64,000 nucleotides of DNA from Vibrio pacinii DSM 19139 (lineage in GTDB: Bacteria; Pseudomonadota; Gammaproteobacteria; Enterobacterales; Vibrionaceae), in the NCBI RefSeq assembly GCF_000711795.1, contig NZ_JONH01000001.1, positions 186,001 through 250,000 on the forward strand. The letters are read 5' to 3'. Every line of letters starts with the position of its first letter. Position 1 is the stretch's first letter. Of this stretch, positions 47,435-58,090 are shown piece by piece. Below the pieces are notes generated by a model. That model was not told the origin of the DNA and searched no databases. It worked only from the letters and a program-made list of their open reading frames with translations. The position numbers and the translations under genes are program-made.

Positions 47435-47783
47435 AGGGCTCTCTCACTTCACTTAGCAATAGGTCAAAACTAAAAATAAGTTGAAAGTTTCAACTATTGG
47501 GACAAAAAATTGATAGAAGTTAATATTCTTTCAAATTTTTTTGTTATTATTGCCTATTATCGTTATCCTTCTGCGGACCCACAATCTCATTGTTGCTGTT
47601 ATTTACAATTTAAGCAACTCTTGAGGCCTTTCTGCAGCGGATGCATGAGTGATGAGAAGTATCATCACTGTCTTTTATACGGAATTCGAAGTTTTTTTGA
47701 CCAAGATTAGTGCGCAACTTTAATTGCATCGTCTATTATTTTGGTTAATTTTCATCCTAACTGATTATTACAGGTAGTCACAC
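47435..47783. promoter_or_regulatory. yfbV-ackA intergenic region with two palindromes
   Basis: Holds the divergent yfbV and ackA promoters. AGTTGAAA-G-TTTCAACT (47479-47495) is a perfect 17-base palindrome. A degenerate FNR/ArcA-like TTGATAGAAGTTAA follows at 47510-47523. AGTGATGA-GAAGTA-TCATCACT (47648-47669) is a perfect eight-pair hairpin likely to lie in the ackA leader, about 115 bases before the start. No small gene is evident. Confidence 0.5.
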
Positions 47784-48980
47784 ATGTCTAAGCTAGTTTT
47801 AGTTTTAAACTGCGGTAGTTCTTCTCTCAAATTTGCTGTTGTTGATGCAGTGAGCGGCAACGAGCACCTATCAGGTCTTGCAGAATGTCTTCATCTTCCG
47901 GAAGCACGCATCAAGTGGAAGCTTGATGGTAAACACGAAGCTCAACTAGGTAATGGTGCAGCTCACGAAGAAGCGCTAGCATTCATGGTTGAAACTATTC
48001 TTGCTTCTAAACCAGAACTTAAAGCTAACCTAGGCGCAATCGGTCATCGTATCGTTCATGGTGGTGAACAGTTCACTCAATCGGCTTTAATCACTGACGA
48101 CGTTCTTAAGGGTATTCAAGATGCTGCGACTTTCGCACCGCTTCACAACCCTGCTCACATTATCGGTATTGAAGCGGCGAAACACAACTTCCCTGAACTA
48201 CAGAATGTTGCTGTATTTGACACGGCGTTCCACCAGACAATGCCAGAAGAGTCATACCTATACGCTCTACCTTACAAACTGTACAAAGAGCACGGCATTC
48301 GTCGTTACGGTATGCACGGTACTTCTCACTTATTTATCACTCGTGAAGTAGCTGGCCTACTTAACAAGCCAGTTGAAGAAGTTAACATCATCAACTGTCA
48401 CCTAGGCAACGGCGCATCTGTATGTGCAATCAAGAACGGTAAATCTGTTGATACATCAATGGGTCTAACTCCTCTTGAAGGTCTTGTGATGGGTACTCGT
48501 TCGGGTGATCTAGACCCTGCTATCATCTTCCACCTGCATGACGCTCTTGGCTACTCGGTTGAACAAATCAACACTATGCTAACCAAAGAGTCTGGCCTTG
48601 CTGGTCTAACTGAAGTGACCTCTGATTGTCGCTTCGTTGAAGACAACTACGGTGAGAAAGAAGAAGCGACTCGCGCAATGGACGTTTTCTGTCACCGCCT
48701 AGCTAAATATGTAGCGGGTTACACAGCAACGCTAGATGGCCGTGTTGACGCTATCACTTTCACTGGCGGTATCGGCGAAAACTCTGGCCCTATCCGTGAG
48801 ATGGTACTGAACCGTCTGGGTATTTTCGGTATCGAAGTAGATAGCGAAGCAAACCTTAAAGCACGTTTCGGTGGTGAAGGCACAATCACAACCGCAAACA
48901 GCCGTATCCCTGCGATGGTCATCTCGACTAACGAAGAGCTTGTGATCGCTGAAGACACTGCGCGTCTCGCTGGTCTTTAA
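47784..48980 (+). CDS. ackA: Acetate kinase
   Basis: Converts acetyl phosphate and ADP to acetate and ATP. It has 398 residues, with the N-terminal ASKHA signature [11 protein letters not shown] at 7-17, the second signature [10 protein letters not shown] near 175 and the GGIGENSG motif near 328. Start ATG 47784 follows CAGGTAGTC. pta follows after a hairpin, forming the overflow and fermentation pathway that shares acetyl phosphate. Confidence 0.98.
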   Translation: MSKLVLVLNCGSSSLKFAVVDAVSGNEHLSGLAECLHLPEARIKWKLDGKHEAQLGNGAAHEEALAFMVETILASKPELKANLGAIGHRIVHGGEQFTQSALITDDVLKGIQDAATFAPLHNPAHIIGIEAAKHNFPELQNVAVFDTAFHQTMPEESYLYALPYKLYKEHGIRRYGMHGTSHLFITREVAGLLNKPVEEVNIINCHLGNGASVCAIKNGKSVDTSMGLTPLEGLVMGTRSGDLDPAIIFHLHDALGYSVEQINTMLTKESGLAGLTEVTSDCRFVEDNYGEKEEATRAMDVFCHRLAKYVAGYTATLDGRVDAITFTGGIGENSGPIREMVLNRLGIFGIEVDSEANLKARFGGEGTITTANSRIPAMVISTNEELVIAEDTARLAGL

Positions 48981-48987
48981 TTGACTT

Positions 48988-49031
48988 AACCGGTTGACGC
49001 TCTTTTTATACAAAGCAGTCAACCGGTTTTC
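48988..49031 (+). terminator. Inverted repeat between ackA and pta
   Basis: AACCGGTTGAC and GTCAACCGGTT are perfect 11-base arms separated by a 19-base loop, then TTT. Probably a partial terminator or a stability element within the operon. Confidence 0.65.
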
Positions 49032-49114
49032 ATATTTAAGGGGCTTAACTCCTATTCCAATGCAACGGAATACGAAGTTAAGCTTTTATCTCAATAGCTA
49101 AAGGTACTCTACGA

Positions 49115-51259
49115 ATGTCTCGTACTATTATGCTTATCCCTACAAGCGCTGGTGTTGGTCTTACTAGCGTAAGCATGGGTGTTCTTCGCGCAATGGAGCG
49201 CAAGGGCGTTAAAGTTTCTTTCTACAAGCCTATCTGTCAGCCGCGAAGCGGTGGTGATCAGCCGGATCTTACGTCTACGATCGTCGCTCACAACAGTGAC
49301 ATGAAGATTGGCCAACCAATGGCGATGTCTGTTGCTGAAAACCTTATCGGTAACGACAACATGGACGAACTGCTCGAGACGGTTGTAGAACGTTACAACC
49401 AAATCAATAAAGATGCAGACGTGACGCTTATCGAAGGTCTAGTCCCAACTCGTAAACACCCATTTGCTAACCAAGTGAACGCTGAAATTGCAGCCACACT
49501 GGGTGCGGAAATTGTCCTTGTTGCGACACCAGGTACTGACAACCCAACGCAACTCAAAGAGCGTATCGAAGTCGCGTGTTCAAACTTTGGTGGCACTAAA
49601 AACAAAAACATCTCTGGCGTGATCATCAACAAGCTCAATGCGCCTGTTGACGACGCTGGTCGTACTCGCCCTGATCTATCTGAAATCTTTGATGATGCCG
49701 ACAGTGCGAAGCAAAACGAGATGAAAGTGATGGAGATCTTTAATACGTCTCCAATTCGTGTTCTCGGTTGTGTGCCATGGAGCATCGATCTTATCGCGAC
49801 TCGCGCTATCGATATGGCAAAACACCTCAATGCTGACATCATCAACCCTGGTGATATCAACACGCGTCGCATCAAGAGCATCACTTTCTGTGCACGTTCG
49901 CTACCCAACATGATTGAGCACTTTAAACCTGGCTCTCTGCTTGTGACTTCAGCTGATCGCCCAGACGTTATTGTTGCGGCTGCACTTGCGGCAATGAACG
50001 GCGTCGATATTGGTGCCATATTACTGACGGGTGGATACGACATCCCACAAGAGATTGCCGGTCTATGTAAGCCAGCATTTGATACAGGTCTACCGATCTT
50101 CAAGGCACAAGGTAACACTTGGCAAACGTCTCTTAATCTACAGAGCTTTAGCATTGAAGTCCCTGCTGACGATAGAGAGCGTATCGAGTTCATTAACGAA
50201 CACGTCGCTGGCCATATCGACGGCAACTGGATTGAGTCGATGACTGAAGGTACTCAAAAGTCACGTCGACTAAGCCCACCTGCATTCCGTTACCAACTAA
50301 CGGAACTTGCACGTAAAGCTGGTAAGCGTATTGTACTTCCTGAAGGTGATGAACCACGCACTGTAAAAGCGGCCGCTATTTGTGCTGAGCGTGGTATTGC
50401 TGAGTGTGTGCTTCTAGGTAACCCAGACGAAATCCGTCGTGTTGCGGCTCAACAAGGTGTTGAGTTAGGTGCTGGCGTTCAAATCATTGATGCTGATGCG
50501 GTACGTGAGAACTACGTAGCGCGCTTGGTAGAACTTCGCGGTGCCAAAGGCATGACCGAAGTGGTTGCTCGTGAAAAGCTTCAAGATTCTGTTTTCCTCG
50601 GCACGATGATGCTTGAAAACAACGAAGTTGATGGTCTGGTTTCTGGTGCGGTTCACACCACGGCGAACACTATCGTTCCTCCGTTCCAAATCATCAAGAC
50701 TGCACCTAACGCATCTATCGTTTCTTCTGTCTTCTTCATGCTTCTGCCTGATCAAGTCCTAGTATACGGTGACTGTGCAATCAACCCAGATCCAACCGCT
50801 GAACAGCTTGCTGAAATCGCTATCCAATCGGCAGACTCTGCAGCCGCATTCGGTATCGAACCGCGCGTTGCCATGATCTCTTACTCTACTGGTGAATCTG
50901 GTAAGGGTGCAGACGTTGATAAAGTCCGTGAAGCAACAAAATTAGCTCAAGAGAAACGTCCTGACCTAATCATCGACGGTCCGCTACAGTACGATGCAGC
51001 AATCATGGAAAACGTTGCCGCTTCTAAAGCACCAAACTCTCCAGTTGCAGGTAAAGCGACCGTATTTGTATTCCCAGACCTAAACACGGGTAACACAACT
51101 TACAAAGCAGTACAGCGCTCGGCAGACCTAGTGTCTATCGGTCCAATGCTGCAAGGCATGCGTAAACCAGTAAATGATTTATCTCGCGGCGCACTTGTCG
51201 ACGACATCGTTTACACGATTGCCCTAACGGCGATTCAAGCAGACCAAGAAAATAACTAG
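49115..51259 (+). CDS. pta: Phosphate acetyltransferase
   Basis: Converts acetyl-CoA and phosphate to acetyl phosphate. It has 714 residues, the long Pta form. The N-terminal P-loop-like domain begins [17 protein letters not shown], a DRTGG domain lies in the middle (about 225-335), and the catalytic PTA_PTB domain covers about 390-708 with [14 protein letters not shown] and [14 protein letters not shown]. Start ATG 49115 follows AAAGGTAC. Confidence 0.98.
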   Translation: MSRTIMLIPTSAGVGLTSVSMGVLRAMERKGVKVSFYKPICQPRSGGDQPDLTSTIVAHNSDMKIGQPMAMSVAENLIGNDNMDELLETVVERYNQINKDADVTLIEGLVPTRKHPFANQVNAEIAATLGAEIVLVATPGTDNPTQLKERIEVACSNFGGTKNKNISGVIINKLNAPVDDAGRTRPDLSEIFDDADSAKQNEMKVMEIFNTSPIRVLGCVPWSIDLIATRAIDMAKHLNADIINPGDINTRRIKSITFCARSLPNMIEHFKPGSLLVTSADRPDVIVAAALAAMNGVDIGAILLTGGYDIPQEIAGLCKPAFDTGLPIFKAQGNTWQTSLNLQSFSIEVPADDRERIEFINEHVAGHIDGNWIESMTEGTQKSRRLSPPAFRYQLTELARKAGKRIVLPEGDEPRTVKAAAICAERGIAECVLLGNPDEIRRVAAQQGVELGAGVQIIDADAVRENYVARLVELRGAKGMTEVVAREKLQDSVFLGTMMLENNEVDGLVSGAVHTTANTIVPPFQIIKTAPNASIVSSVFFMLLPDQVLVYGDCAINPDPTAEQLAEIAIQSADSAAAFGIEPRVAMISYSTGESGKGADVDKVREATKLAQEKRPDLIIDGPLQYDAAIMENVAASKAPNSPVAGKATVFVFPDLNTGNTTYKAVQRSADLVSIGPMLQGMRKPVNDLSRGALVDDIVYTIALTAIQADQENN

Positions 51260-51281
51260 TTTTCTGTTCTGAATTGAAATC

Positions 51282-51313
51282 AAAAAAGCCCTCGTTGATC
51301 GAGGGCTTTTTAT
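51282..51313. terminator. Terminator after pta
   Basis: AAAAAAGCCCTCG and CGAGGGCTTTTT pair around TTGAT. It lies between convergent pta and the hydroquinone reductase gene. Confidence 0.9.
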
Positions 51314-51377
51314 TGGTCATTTTTTCGCGGCTTAGTTTGGTTATTACTTAGCTTAGTTAATGCTTAGCTCATTGCCA

Positions 51378-52322
51378 TCATAACGTATCACGACCATGCG
51401 CGGATTCAAGATCAAGCTCAGGCCCTTTTGGCACTACTTGAGTCGGGTTGATTCCAGTATGGCTAAAGTAATAGTGACGTTTAATGTGATAAAAGTCTGT
51501 GGTCTCTTTGACACCCGGCACCTGATAGAGCTCTTTCATATAACCATTGAGGTTCGGATAATCGGCAATACGCTGTTTGTTGCATTTAAAATGGCCAACG
51601 TAGACAGCATCAAAACGAATCAAGGTAGTAAACAAACGCCAATCGGCTTCGGTTATCTGCTCTCCAGCCAAGTAACGATGAGTGGCTAAGTGCGCTTCCA
51701 CTTTATCGAGCGCAGAAAACAGTTGATCAAACGCCTCTTGATACGCCTCTTGAGTGGTGGCAAAACCACAGCGATAAACGCCATTGTTGATATTTGGGTA
51801 AATAAACTCATTCCACTCATCAATGACATCGGCAAGCGCTTGTGGGTAATAGTCGTCATGATTACCGGTGAGTTCATTAAACTCTGAGTTAAACATACGA
51901 ATAATTTCAGACGATTCATTGCTCACGATGGTGTTGTGTTTTTTATCCCACAGCACGGGAACCGTGACTCGCCCGGTGTAATTTGGTTTCGCTTGAGTAT
52001 AGATTTGGTGCATACAGGTATGACCAAACAGAGGTTCCGGCAAGCCCATCTGCCACCCTTCACTCATCATATCCGGGCACACAACAGTGACATCGATGTG
52101 CGTTTCTAGTTGTTTTAATTGACGAAAGATAAGAGTTCGATGAGCCCAAGGACAGGCTAACGACACATACAGGTGGTAACGTCCTGACTCGGGTTGGAAC
52201 TTAGCGTCAGGTTGATTGGTAACCCAGTCACGAAAGCCAGCATCCTCTCGAACAAACTTGCCCTTGTTCGATTTTGTGTCATACCAGACATCATGCCACA
52301 CACCTTCAACTAACTTACCCAT
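51378..52322 (-). CDS. yqjG: Glutathionyl-hydroquinone reductase (YqjG/ECM4 type)
   Basis: Xi-class glutathione transferase that reduces glutathionyl-hydroquinones. It has 314 residues. The catalytic Cys57 sits in the family motif LYVSLACPWAHR, with the thioredoxin-like domain to about 160 and the helical domain after. The C-terminal tail includes HYYFSHTGINPTQVVPKGP, typical of the family. Start ATG 52322 has a perfect AGGAGG five bases upstream. It is an independent gene between pta and the opp operon. Confidence 0.93.
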   Translation of the reverse strand: MGKLVEGVWHDVWYDTKSNKGKFVREDAGFRDWVTNQPDAKFQPESGRYHLYVSLACPWAHRTLIFRQLKQLETHIDVTVVCPDMMSEGWQMGLPEPLFGHTCMHQIYTQAKPNYTGRVTVPVLWDKKHNTIVSNESSEIIRMFNSEFNELTGNHDDYYPQALADVIDEWNEFIYPNINNGVYRCGFATTQEAYQEAFDQLFSALDKVEAHLATHRYLAGEQITEADWRLFTTLIRFDAVYVGHFKCNKQRIADYPNLNGYMKELYQVPGVKETTDFYHIKRHYYFSHTGINPTQVVPKGPELDLESAHGRDTL

Positions 52323-52441
52323 AAAAACCTCCTAAGCAATAAATTCACTTAATCAGTATATTCAAAAAGGGCCTCAGCTTGAGTAGAGAGTATTGGCTTA
52401 GTTGTTCGAATAATTTGAACTATTAATAAAAACGACAAAAA

Positions 52442-52470
52442 AAGCGCGACCCCAAAAGGATGTCGCGCTT
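52442..52470 (-). terminator. Terminator of the opp operon
   Basis: AAGCGCGAC and GTCGCGCTT form a nine-pair stem, followed on the minus strand by a T-run. It lies 20 bases after the oppF stop. Confidence 0.88.
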
Positions 52471-52490
52471 AAGCCCGTCACAGGCTGAAC

Positions 52491-53483
52491 TTAGATGCTA
52501 ACGTGTAAACACGATACCGCATGCACATCGTTACCTTGAATCGTCGGTTTGGTTTGTGCGCAAGCCTCTGTCGCTTGTGGGCAACGAGTACGGAACACAC
52601 AACCCGATGGCGGATTGATTGGCGAAGGCAAGTCACCTTCAAGCATCTCGATTTTCTTAGCGCGCTCAAGTTTAGGATCTGGGATTGGGACCGCAGACAT
52701 CAGAGCGCGAGTATAAGGGTGTTTTGGATCAGCAAACAGTGCTTTCGCTTCCCCAAGCTCTACGGCATTACCTAAGTACATCACTAGCACGCGATCTGAA
52801 ATATGTTTAACCACAGATAAATCATGTGCGATAAAGACCAAAGATAGGCCTAGCTCTTTCTGGATTTCTTGAAGCAGGTTGACTACCTGAGCCTGAATTG
52901 ACACATCAAGTGCCGATACAGGTTCGTCACAGATGATCATTTTTGGCTTTAAGATAAGGGCACGAGCGATGCCGATACGCTGACACTGACCGCCTGAAAA
53001 CTCATGCGGGTAACGGTTGATCACGTTCGGTAATAGACCGACTTTAGCCATCATCTCTTTAACGCGGTCTTTTACTTCTTGCTTAGACAGCTCAGGATAG
53101 AAAGTTTGTAACGGCTCAGCGATGATATCACCGACCGTCATTCGCGGGTTAAGCGATGCCAGCGGATCTTGGAAAATCATCTGTATTTCTTTGCGCGTTT
53201 CACGACGCTGAACGGCTTGCATCTTAGTCAAATCTTGACCAAGCCACATCACATCACCATCTGTGGCTTCAACCAGACCGATGATCGCACGAGCAAAAGT
53301 CGATTTACCACAACCAGACTCACCAACCACACCTAAGGTCTCACCCTCGTAAAGACGCACATTGACGCCGTCTACCGCTTTAAGAGTTGATGGTTTGCTC
53401 CAAGGCCACGCCGATTTCGCCGCGATGCTGAAATGCACTTTAAGATTTTTTACATCAAGTAGTAATGGTTTATCTATACTCAT
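52491..53483 (-). CDS. oppF: Oligopeptide ABC transporter ATPase OppF
   Basis: Second ATPase of the Opp importer, about 330 residues. Walker [10 protein letters not shown], signature SGGQCQR, Walker [13 protein letters not shown], and the C-terminal Cys-containing oligopeptide/dipeptide tail with [13 protein letters not shown]. The frame is open to 53513. ATG 53483 overlaps the oppD stop (ATGA) and has GGAGG nine bases upstream, so I use it. Confidence 0.96.
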   Translation of the reverse strand: MSIDKPLLLDVKNLKVHFSIAAKSAWPWSKPSTLKAVDGVNVRLYEGETLGVVGESGCGKSTFARAIIGLVEATDGDVMWLGQDLTKMQAVQRRETRKEIQMIFQDPLASLNPRMTVGDIIAEPLQTFYPELSKQEVKDRVKEMMAKVGLLPNVINRYPHEFSGGQCQRIGIARALILKPKMIICDEPVSALDVSIQAQVVNLLQEIQKELGLSLVFIAHDLSVVKHISDRVLVMYLGNAVELGEAKALFADPKHPYTRALMSAVPIPDPKLERAKKIEMLEGDLPSPINPPSGCVFRTRCPQATEACAQTKPTIQGNDVHAVSCLHVSI

Positions 53484-54451
53484 TTTTTCCATTCCTCCCA
53501 CTGCGAAAAACATGCACGCTGACGACCGGTATCAAACGGCGTTAAAATTGGTGCTTCTTGCTTACAACGATCCATAACACGGTGGCAACGCTCTTGGTAA
53601 GGGCAGCCTGGTGGTAGACGCAGTAAGTTAGGTGGGTTGCCTGGGATAGTCGGCAGAATCTCGCCTTTTGTATCTAAGCGAGGAATCGCTTTCAGTAGCC
53701 CTTCCGAATATGGGTGGCTTGGATGGTAGAAAATTTCGTCAACGTTACCGTATTCCATCGTACGGCCAGCGTACATAACCAATACTTTTTCACACGAACC
53801 TGCCACTACACCCAGATCATGAGTGATCATGATGATGGCGGTATTGAACTCAGATTTTAACTCGTTCAACAGATCCATGATCTGCGCTTGAACGGTGACA
53901 TCAAGTGCGGTTGTTGGCTCATCAGCAATCAGAAGTTTTGGACGACATAGCAACGCCATCGCGATCATGACACGCTGACGCATACCGCCTGAGAATTCAT
54001 GTGGGTACATGGTAATACGCTTACGCGCTTCAGGGATTTTTACCGCTTCTAACATGCGCACAGACTCTTCAAAAGCTTCTGCTTTACCCATGCCTTTGTG
54101 CAGCATTAGCACTTCCATCAACTGATCACTCACCTTCATATAAGGGTTAAGCGACGTCATTGGGTCTTGGAAGATCATGGCAATCTGTTCAGCACGAACC
54201 TTATTTAGCTCTTTCTCTGGCAGGTTAAGGATCTCTTTACCCTCAAACTTTGCACTGCCTGAAATAATGCCGTTTTTGGCCAAAAGGCCCATGATTGCGA
54301 ATACCGTTTGTGACTTACCTGAGCCAGATTCACCAACAATACCTAAGGTTTCACCTTGATTCAGGGAAAAGTTTAAATCGTTTACTGCGGTAACAATACC
54401 ATCTTGAGTGGTAAATTCGACGCGCAGATCTTTGACATCTAATAAGCTCAT
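53480..54451 (-). CDS. oppD: Oligopeptide ABC transporter ATPase OppD
   Basis: First ATPase of Opp, about 323 residues. Walker A GESGSGKSQ, signature SGGMRQRVMIA, Walker B LLIADEPTTALD, and the C-terminal CPYQERCHRVMDRC cluster-type tail. Two adjacent ATGs (54454, 54451) follow AAGGAAG; the second gives MSLLDVKDL. The longest frame, from a TTG at 54478 that abuts the oppC stop, is less likely. Confidence 0.96.
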   Translation of the reverse strand: MSLLDVKDLRVEFTTQDGIVTAVNDLNFSLNQGETLGIVGESGSGKSQTVFAIMGLLAKNGIISGSAKFEGKEILNLPEKELNKVRAEQIAMIFQDPMTSLNPYMKVSDQLMEVLMLHKGMGKAEAFEESVRMLEAVKIPEARKRITMYPHEFSGGMRQRVMIAMALLCRPKLLIADEPTTALDVTVQAQIMDLLNELKSEFNTAIIMITHDLGVVAGSCEKVLVMYAGRTMEYGNVDEIFYHPSHPYSEGLLKAIPRLDTKGEILPTIPGNPPNLLRLPPGCPYQERCHRVMDRCKQEAPILTPFDTGRQRACFSQWEEWKK

Positions 54452-54478
54452 CATTGCTTCCTTAATCTTATCTTTCAA

Positions 54479-55381
54479 TTATCTGTCTTTTGGATCCAAC
54501 GCATCGCGTAGACCGTCGCCAACGTAGTTGAAGCAAAATAGAGTCACAACCATGAACGCGGCTGGGAAAGCCAACTGCCAGATTGCCACTTCCATTGTCT
54601 GGGCACCTTCTTGTAACAGTGCACCCCAACTTGTCATCGGCTCTTGAACACCAAGACCAAGGAATGAAAGGAAAGATTCAGTCAAAATCATGCTTGGGAT
54701 TAGAAGCGTAGAGTAAACCGCAACAATACCCAGTACGTTTGGAACGATGTGACGTGTGATGATCTTCCAGTTGCTGACACCACAAACATGCGCCGCTTCG
54801 ATAAACTCTTTGCTACGTAAGCTCAGCGTTTGACCACGAACAATACGGGCCATATCGAGCCAAGCAATTGCGCCAATCGCAACGAAGATAAGAATGATGT
54901 TACGACCGAAGAATGTCACCAGTACGATCACGAGGAACATAAACGGAACTGCGTAAAGGATCTCTAGGATACGCATCATGATTCGGTCGACTTTACCGCC
55001 GATAAACCCAGAAGCCGCGCCATAGAGCGTACCAATCAATACCGCAACAAAGGCGCCCATGACACCTACCATCAATGAAATACGACCGCCAATAAGGGTC
55101 CGGACATAAATATCACGGCCAAGGCTATCAGTACCAAACCAATGCTCTGCGTTCGGTGCGACGTGCATGGCATACCAGTCCGTATCGTCATAAGCGAACG
55201 GCGCCATCATCGGTAAGACAATCACAGATAATGTGATAATAAGGAGAATAAACAAGCTGACCATCGCCGCTTTGTTACGCATAAAGCGGATACGGGCATC
55301 TTGCCAAAGACTACGACCTTCAATTTCTAAGTTCTCAGAGAACTTCTCGATCGCGTCCAGATTTTCTTTTTTCGTTAACAT
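54479..55381 (-). CDS. oppC: Oligopeptide ABC transporter permease OppC
   Basis: Inner-membrane permease of 300 residues, with an N-terminal cytoplasmic stretch, six membrane segments and the cytoplasmic coupling loop EAAHVCGVSNWKIITRH. Start ATG 55381 follows AGGGAAG. oppB ends 15 bases upstream. Confidence 0.96.
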   Translation of the reverse strand: MLTKKENLDAIEKFSENLEIEGRSLWQDARIRFMRNKAAMVSLFILLIITLSVIVLPMMAPFAYDDTDWYAMHVAPNAEHWFGTDSLGRDIYVRTLIGGRISLMVGVMGAFVAVLIGTLYGAASGFIGGKVDRIMMRILEILYAVPFMFLVIVLVTFFGRNIILIFVAIGAIAWLDMARIVRGQTLSLRSKEFIEAAHVCGVSNWKIITRHIVPNVLGIVAVYSTLLIPSMILTESFLSFLGLGVQEPMTSWGALLQEGAQTMEVAIWQLAFPAAFMVVTLFCFNYVGDGLRDALDPKDR

Positions 55382-55396
55382 AACCAAACTTCCCTG

Positions 55397-56317
55397 TTAG
55401 TAGCGAATTTTCGGGTCGATCATTGCAAGTAGGATATCTACGATCGCGTTGAATAAGATAAATAGGAAACCAATCAAAATGGTCACTCCCATTACAAGCG
55501 AGTAGTCACGGTTAAAGGCAGCGTTAACAAACAGCTTACCAATGCCAGGAAGACCGAAAATAGTTTCGATAACAACAGAACCGGTGATGATACCTACGAA
55601 CGCTGGACCCATGTAAGAAACAACAGGAAGTAGCGCTGGCTTAAGAGCATGTTTAATGACGATATAACGGTAACTTAACCCTTTGGCACGGGCGGTACGG
55701 ATAAAGTTACTGTTGAGTGTTTCGATCATCGAACCACGTGTAATACGGGCAAACGTTGCAACGTAAAGCAGTGACATACCAATCACAGGCAGAACAAGAT
55801 ACTTCAGACCACCGTCTTGCCAACCACCAGCAGGAAAAAGGTTCCAGTGAAGAGAGAATAGATAAATCAATGCCGGTGCGAGTACGAACGATGGCATAAC
55901 AACCCCGAGCATCGCCGTTGACATAATGGTGTAGTCCACCCACGTATTTTGCTTCAATGCCGCAATGGTTCCGACACTTACCCCCATAATGATGGTAAAG
56001 ATGAAAGCGATAAAGCCCACTTTGGCCGAAACTGGTAGTGCACCGTAGATCAGTTCATTTACCGAGTAATCAAGGTACTTAAAGGAAGGACCAAAATCAC
56101 CTTGAATAACGTTAGTAAGGTACGTCGTGTATTGTTCAAATACAGGCTTATCTAGGCCATATTTCGCCTCGATATTAGCCATAACTTCAGGTGGTAGCGG
56201 CTTCTCACTCGAGAATGGGTTACCAGGCGCGAAGCGCATTAGAAAGAAAGATACCGTGATCAATACCAACATGGTTGGGATCGCCTCAAATATCCTTTTC
56301 GCGATGAATTTAAGCAT
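55397..56317 (-). CDS. oppB: Oligopeptide ABC transporter permease OppB
   Basis: Inner-membrane permease of 306 residues with six membrane segments; its coupling loop is RTARAKGLSYRYIVIKHALK. Pairs with OppC. A 138-base gap with a hairpin separates it from oppA, as is common where the binding protein is made in excess. Confidence 0.96.
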   Translation of the reverse strand: MLKFIAKRIFEAIPTMLVLITVSFFLMRFAPGNPFSSEKPLPPEVMANIEAKYGLDKPVFEQYTTYLTNVIQGDFGPSFKYLDYSVNELIYGALPVSAKVGFIAFIFTIIMGVSVGTIAALKQNTWVDYTIMSTAMLGVVMPSFVLAPALIYLFSLHWNLFPAGGWQDGGLKYLVLPVIGMSLLYVATFARITRGSMIETLNSNFIRTARAKGLSYRYIVIKHALKPALLPVVSYMGPAFVGIITGSVVIETIFGLPGIGKLFVNAAFNRDYSLVMGVTILIGFLFILFNAIVDILLAMIDPKIRY

Positions 56318-56399
56318 AAACTCACTCTTTCAGTCTGTGACAGTTAAATAAATAAAGGAATTCAACCAAATTTCTATGAATTTTGAGTTGAGTAAGGCG

Positions 56400-56423
56400 C
56401 TGCATGTAAGTTCTCACATGCAG
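56400..56423 (-). repeat. Hairpin between oppA and oppB
   Basis: CTGCATGT and ACATGCAG form a perfect eight-pair stem with an eight-base loop and no T-run on the minus strand. It probably protects the oppA mRNA 3' end or causes partial termination, raising OppA over OppBCDF. Confidence 0.65.
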
Positions 56424-56455
56424 GCCTTGTTTTTATAGTTCTATAGGCTCATAGA

Positions 56456-58090
56456 TTATTGAGCTTTGATGTATAGATCTTTTGAGTAGATCTTCTCTTC
56501 CGCGTTGTTTGATGGGAAACCACCAACTTGTGGAGAAAGAAGACGAGCACGTACGTACTGGTAGATAGGTGCGATTGGCATTTCTTTCGCAATCAACTCT
56601 TCTGCTTGCATGTAAAGCGCAGTACGTTCTGCTTCAGACGTTGAGTTTAGAGCCTTCTCGATGATCGCATCGTACTCTTTATTACCCCAGTGCTGACCAG
56701 CAGTCGTGTTCTTACTAACCATAAGTGTTAGGAAAGAAGACGCTTCATTGTAGTCACCACACCAACCAGCGCGTGAGACTTCAAAGTCACCTTGGTCTTT
56801 AGTTGATAGGTAAGTTTTCCACTCTTGGTTCTCAAGTGTCACTTTTAGTCCTAGCGACTTCTTCCACATTGAACCTAACGCAACCGCAATCTTTTTGTGG
56901 TTTTCGTTGGTGTTGTAAAGTAGAGAAAACTCTAGTGGATTGTCTTTACCAAAACCAGCTTCTTCAAGAAGGCGCGCAGCTTCAGCATTACGCTCTTTCT
57001 GTGACATTTTAGCGAATTCAGGAAGCTCTGGGTTGAAGCCCGCTGTGATTTCAGGAGTTAGGAAGTATGCCGGTTTTTGACCTTGCGCTAAGATGGCGTC
57101 GGTCACGATGCTACGATCGATAGCGTAAGAGATCGCTTTACGAACACGTACGTCATCAAATGGCTTTTTCTTGGTGTTGAAAGAGTAGTAATAAGTACAA
57201 AGACTGCCTTCAACAGACACTGATTCAGGATATTCTGTCTTCAAGCGCTTGAAGTGCTCTACGGGTAGTGCTGAAGATGAAAAATCTAGCTCGCCAGACA
57301 AAAAGCGGTTCATTTCCGCTACTTGATTCTCGATAGGTAAGAAAGTGACTTGATTAAGAACGGTGTTTTTGTTGTCCCAGTATTGTTCATTACGCTTAAG
57401 AACCATGCGCTCGTTCAGTACCCAACGGTCTACTACGAATGCACCGTTGCCGACAAAGTTTTCTGGCTTGGTCCACTGGTCACCGAACTTTTCAACTGTC
57501 GCTTTATGAACAGGTTTCACTGTTGTGTGGCCTGTCATCATAACGAAGTATGGTACAGCTGTATCTAACTCAACCACTAATGTATGGTCGTCAACGGCTT
57601 TAACACCTAGCGTGCTCTTATCCTTTTCACCCGCTACGATCTCTTTCGCATTCTTCATCTTGGTGTATTCCATGTACCAAGCGTATGGTGATGCTGTTAC
57701 AGGGTCTACGGCACGTTGCCAGCTGTATACGAAATCTTCTGCCGTTACAGGGTCGCCATTTGACCACTTAGCATCTTTACGAAGATGGAAAGTGAATGTT
57801 TTGTTGTCTGCTGTTTCCCAAGACTCTGCAACACCTGGAATAGTGTTGCCATCTGCATCTTGGTTCACCAAGCCTTCGAGAAGATCACGGATAACGTGAG
57901 ATTCTGGTACACCTTGCGATTTGTGTGGGTCGATAGTCGCAACTTCTGTGCCGTTACCACGAACAAGTTCTTGTTTTTCTGCAAGTTTAGTTCCTGCTGG
58001 AACATCTGCTGCTAGAGTTACGGTAGAGGTTGCAGCCACTGCTAGACCAGCACCCAGAAGAAGGGCTTGTGTGATTTTGTTCTTATACAT
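56456..58090 (-). CDS. oppA: Periplasmic oligopeptide-binding protein OppA
   Basis: Solute-binding protein of about 544 residues that delivers peptides to OppBCDF. A signal peptide ends near residue 28 (VTLAADVPAG). Family features include the early ATIDPHKSQGVPESH segment, WSNGDPVTAEDFVYSW and the RKAISYAIDR motif. The frame is open to 58219, but ATG 58090 (MYKNKITQALL) follows TTGGAG and gives a clean signal peptide. It heads the opp operon. Confidence 0.96.
   Translation of the reverse strand: MYKNKITQALLLGAGLAVAATSTVTLAADVPAGTKLAEKQELVRGNGTEVATIDPHKSQGVPESHVIRDLLEGLVNQDADGNTIPGVAESWETADNKTFTFHLRKDAKWSNGDPVTAEDFVYSWQRAVDPVTASPYAWYMEYTKMKNAKEIVAGEKDKSTLGVKAVDDHTLVVELDTAVPYFVMMTGHTTVKPVHKATVEKFGDQWTKPENFVGNGAFVVDRWVLNERMVLKRNEQYWDNKNTVLNQVTFLPIENQVAEMNRFLSGELDFSSSALPVEHFKRLKTEYPESVSVEGSLCTYYYSFNTKKKPFDDVRVRKAISYAIDRSIVTDAILAQGQKPAYFLTPEITAGFNPELPEFAKMSQKERNAEAARLLEEAGFGKDNPLEFSLLYNTNENHKKIAVALGSMWKKSLGLKVTLENQEWKTYLSTKDQGDFEVSRAGWCGDYNEASSFLTLMVSKNTTAGQHWGNKEYDAIIEKALNSTSEAERTALYMQAEELIAKEMPIAPIYQYVRARLLSPQVGGFPSNNAEEKIYSKDLYIKAQ

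Noticed and set aside
47510-47710. 66-codon plus-strand frame upstream of ackA
   Set aside because: No ribosome site, odd composition, and it crosses the probable ackA promoter and the leader hairpin.
49393-50226. 277-codon open frame on the minus strand
   Set aside because: It lies wholly antisense to pta, which is a full-length recognisable enzyme. The frame is Ser-rich with no family resemblance and no ribosome site, as expected of a shadow frame.
57525-57899. 124-codon plus-strand frame
   Set aside because: Antisense to oppA and without any recognisable feature.
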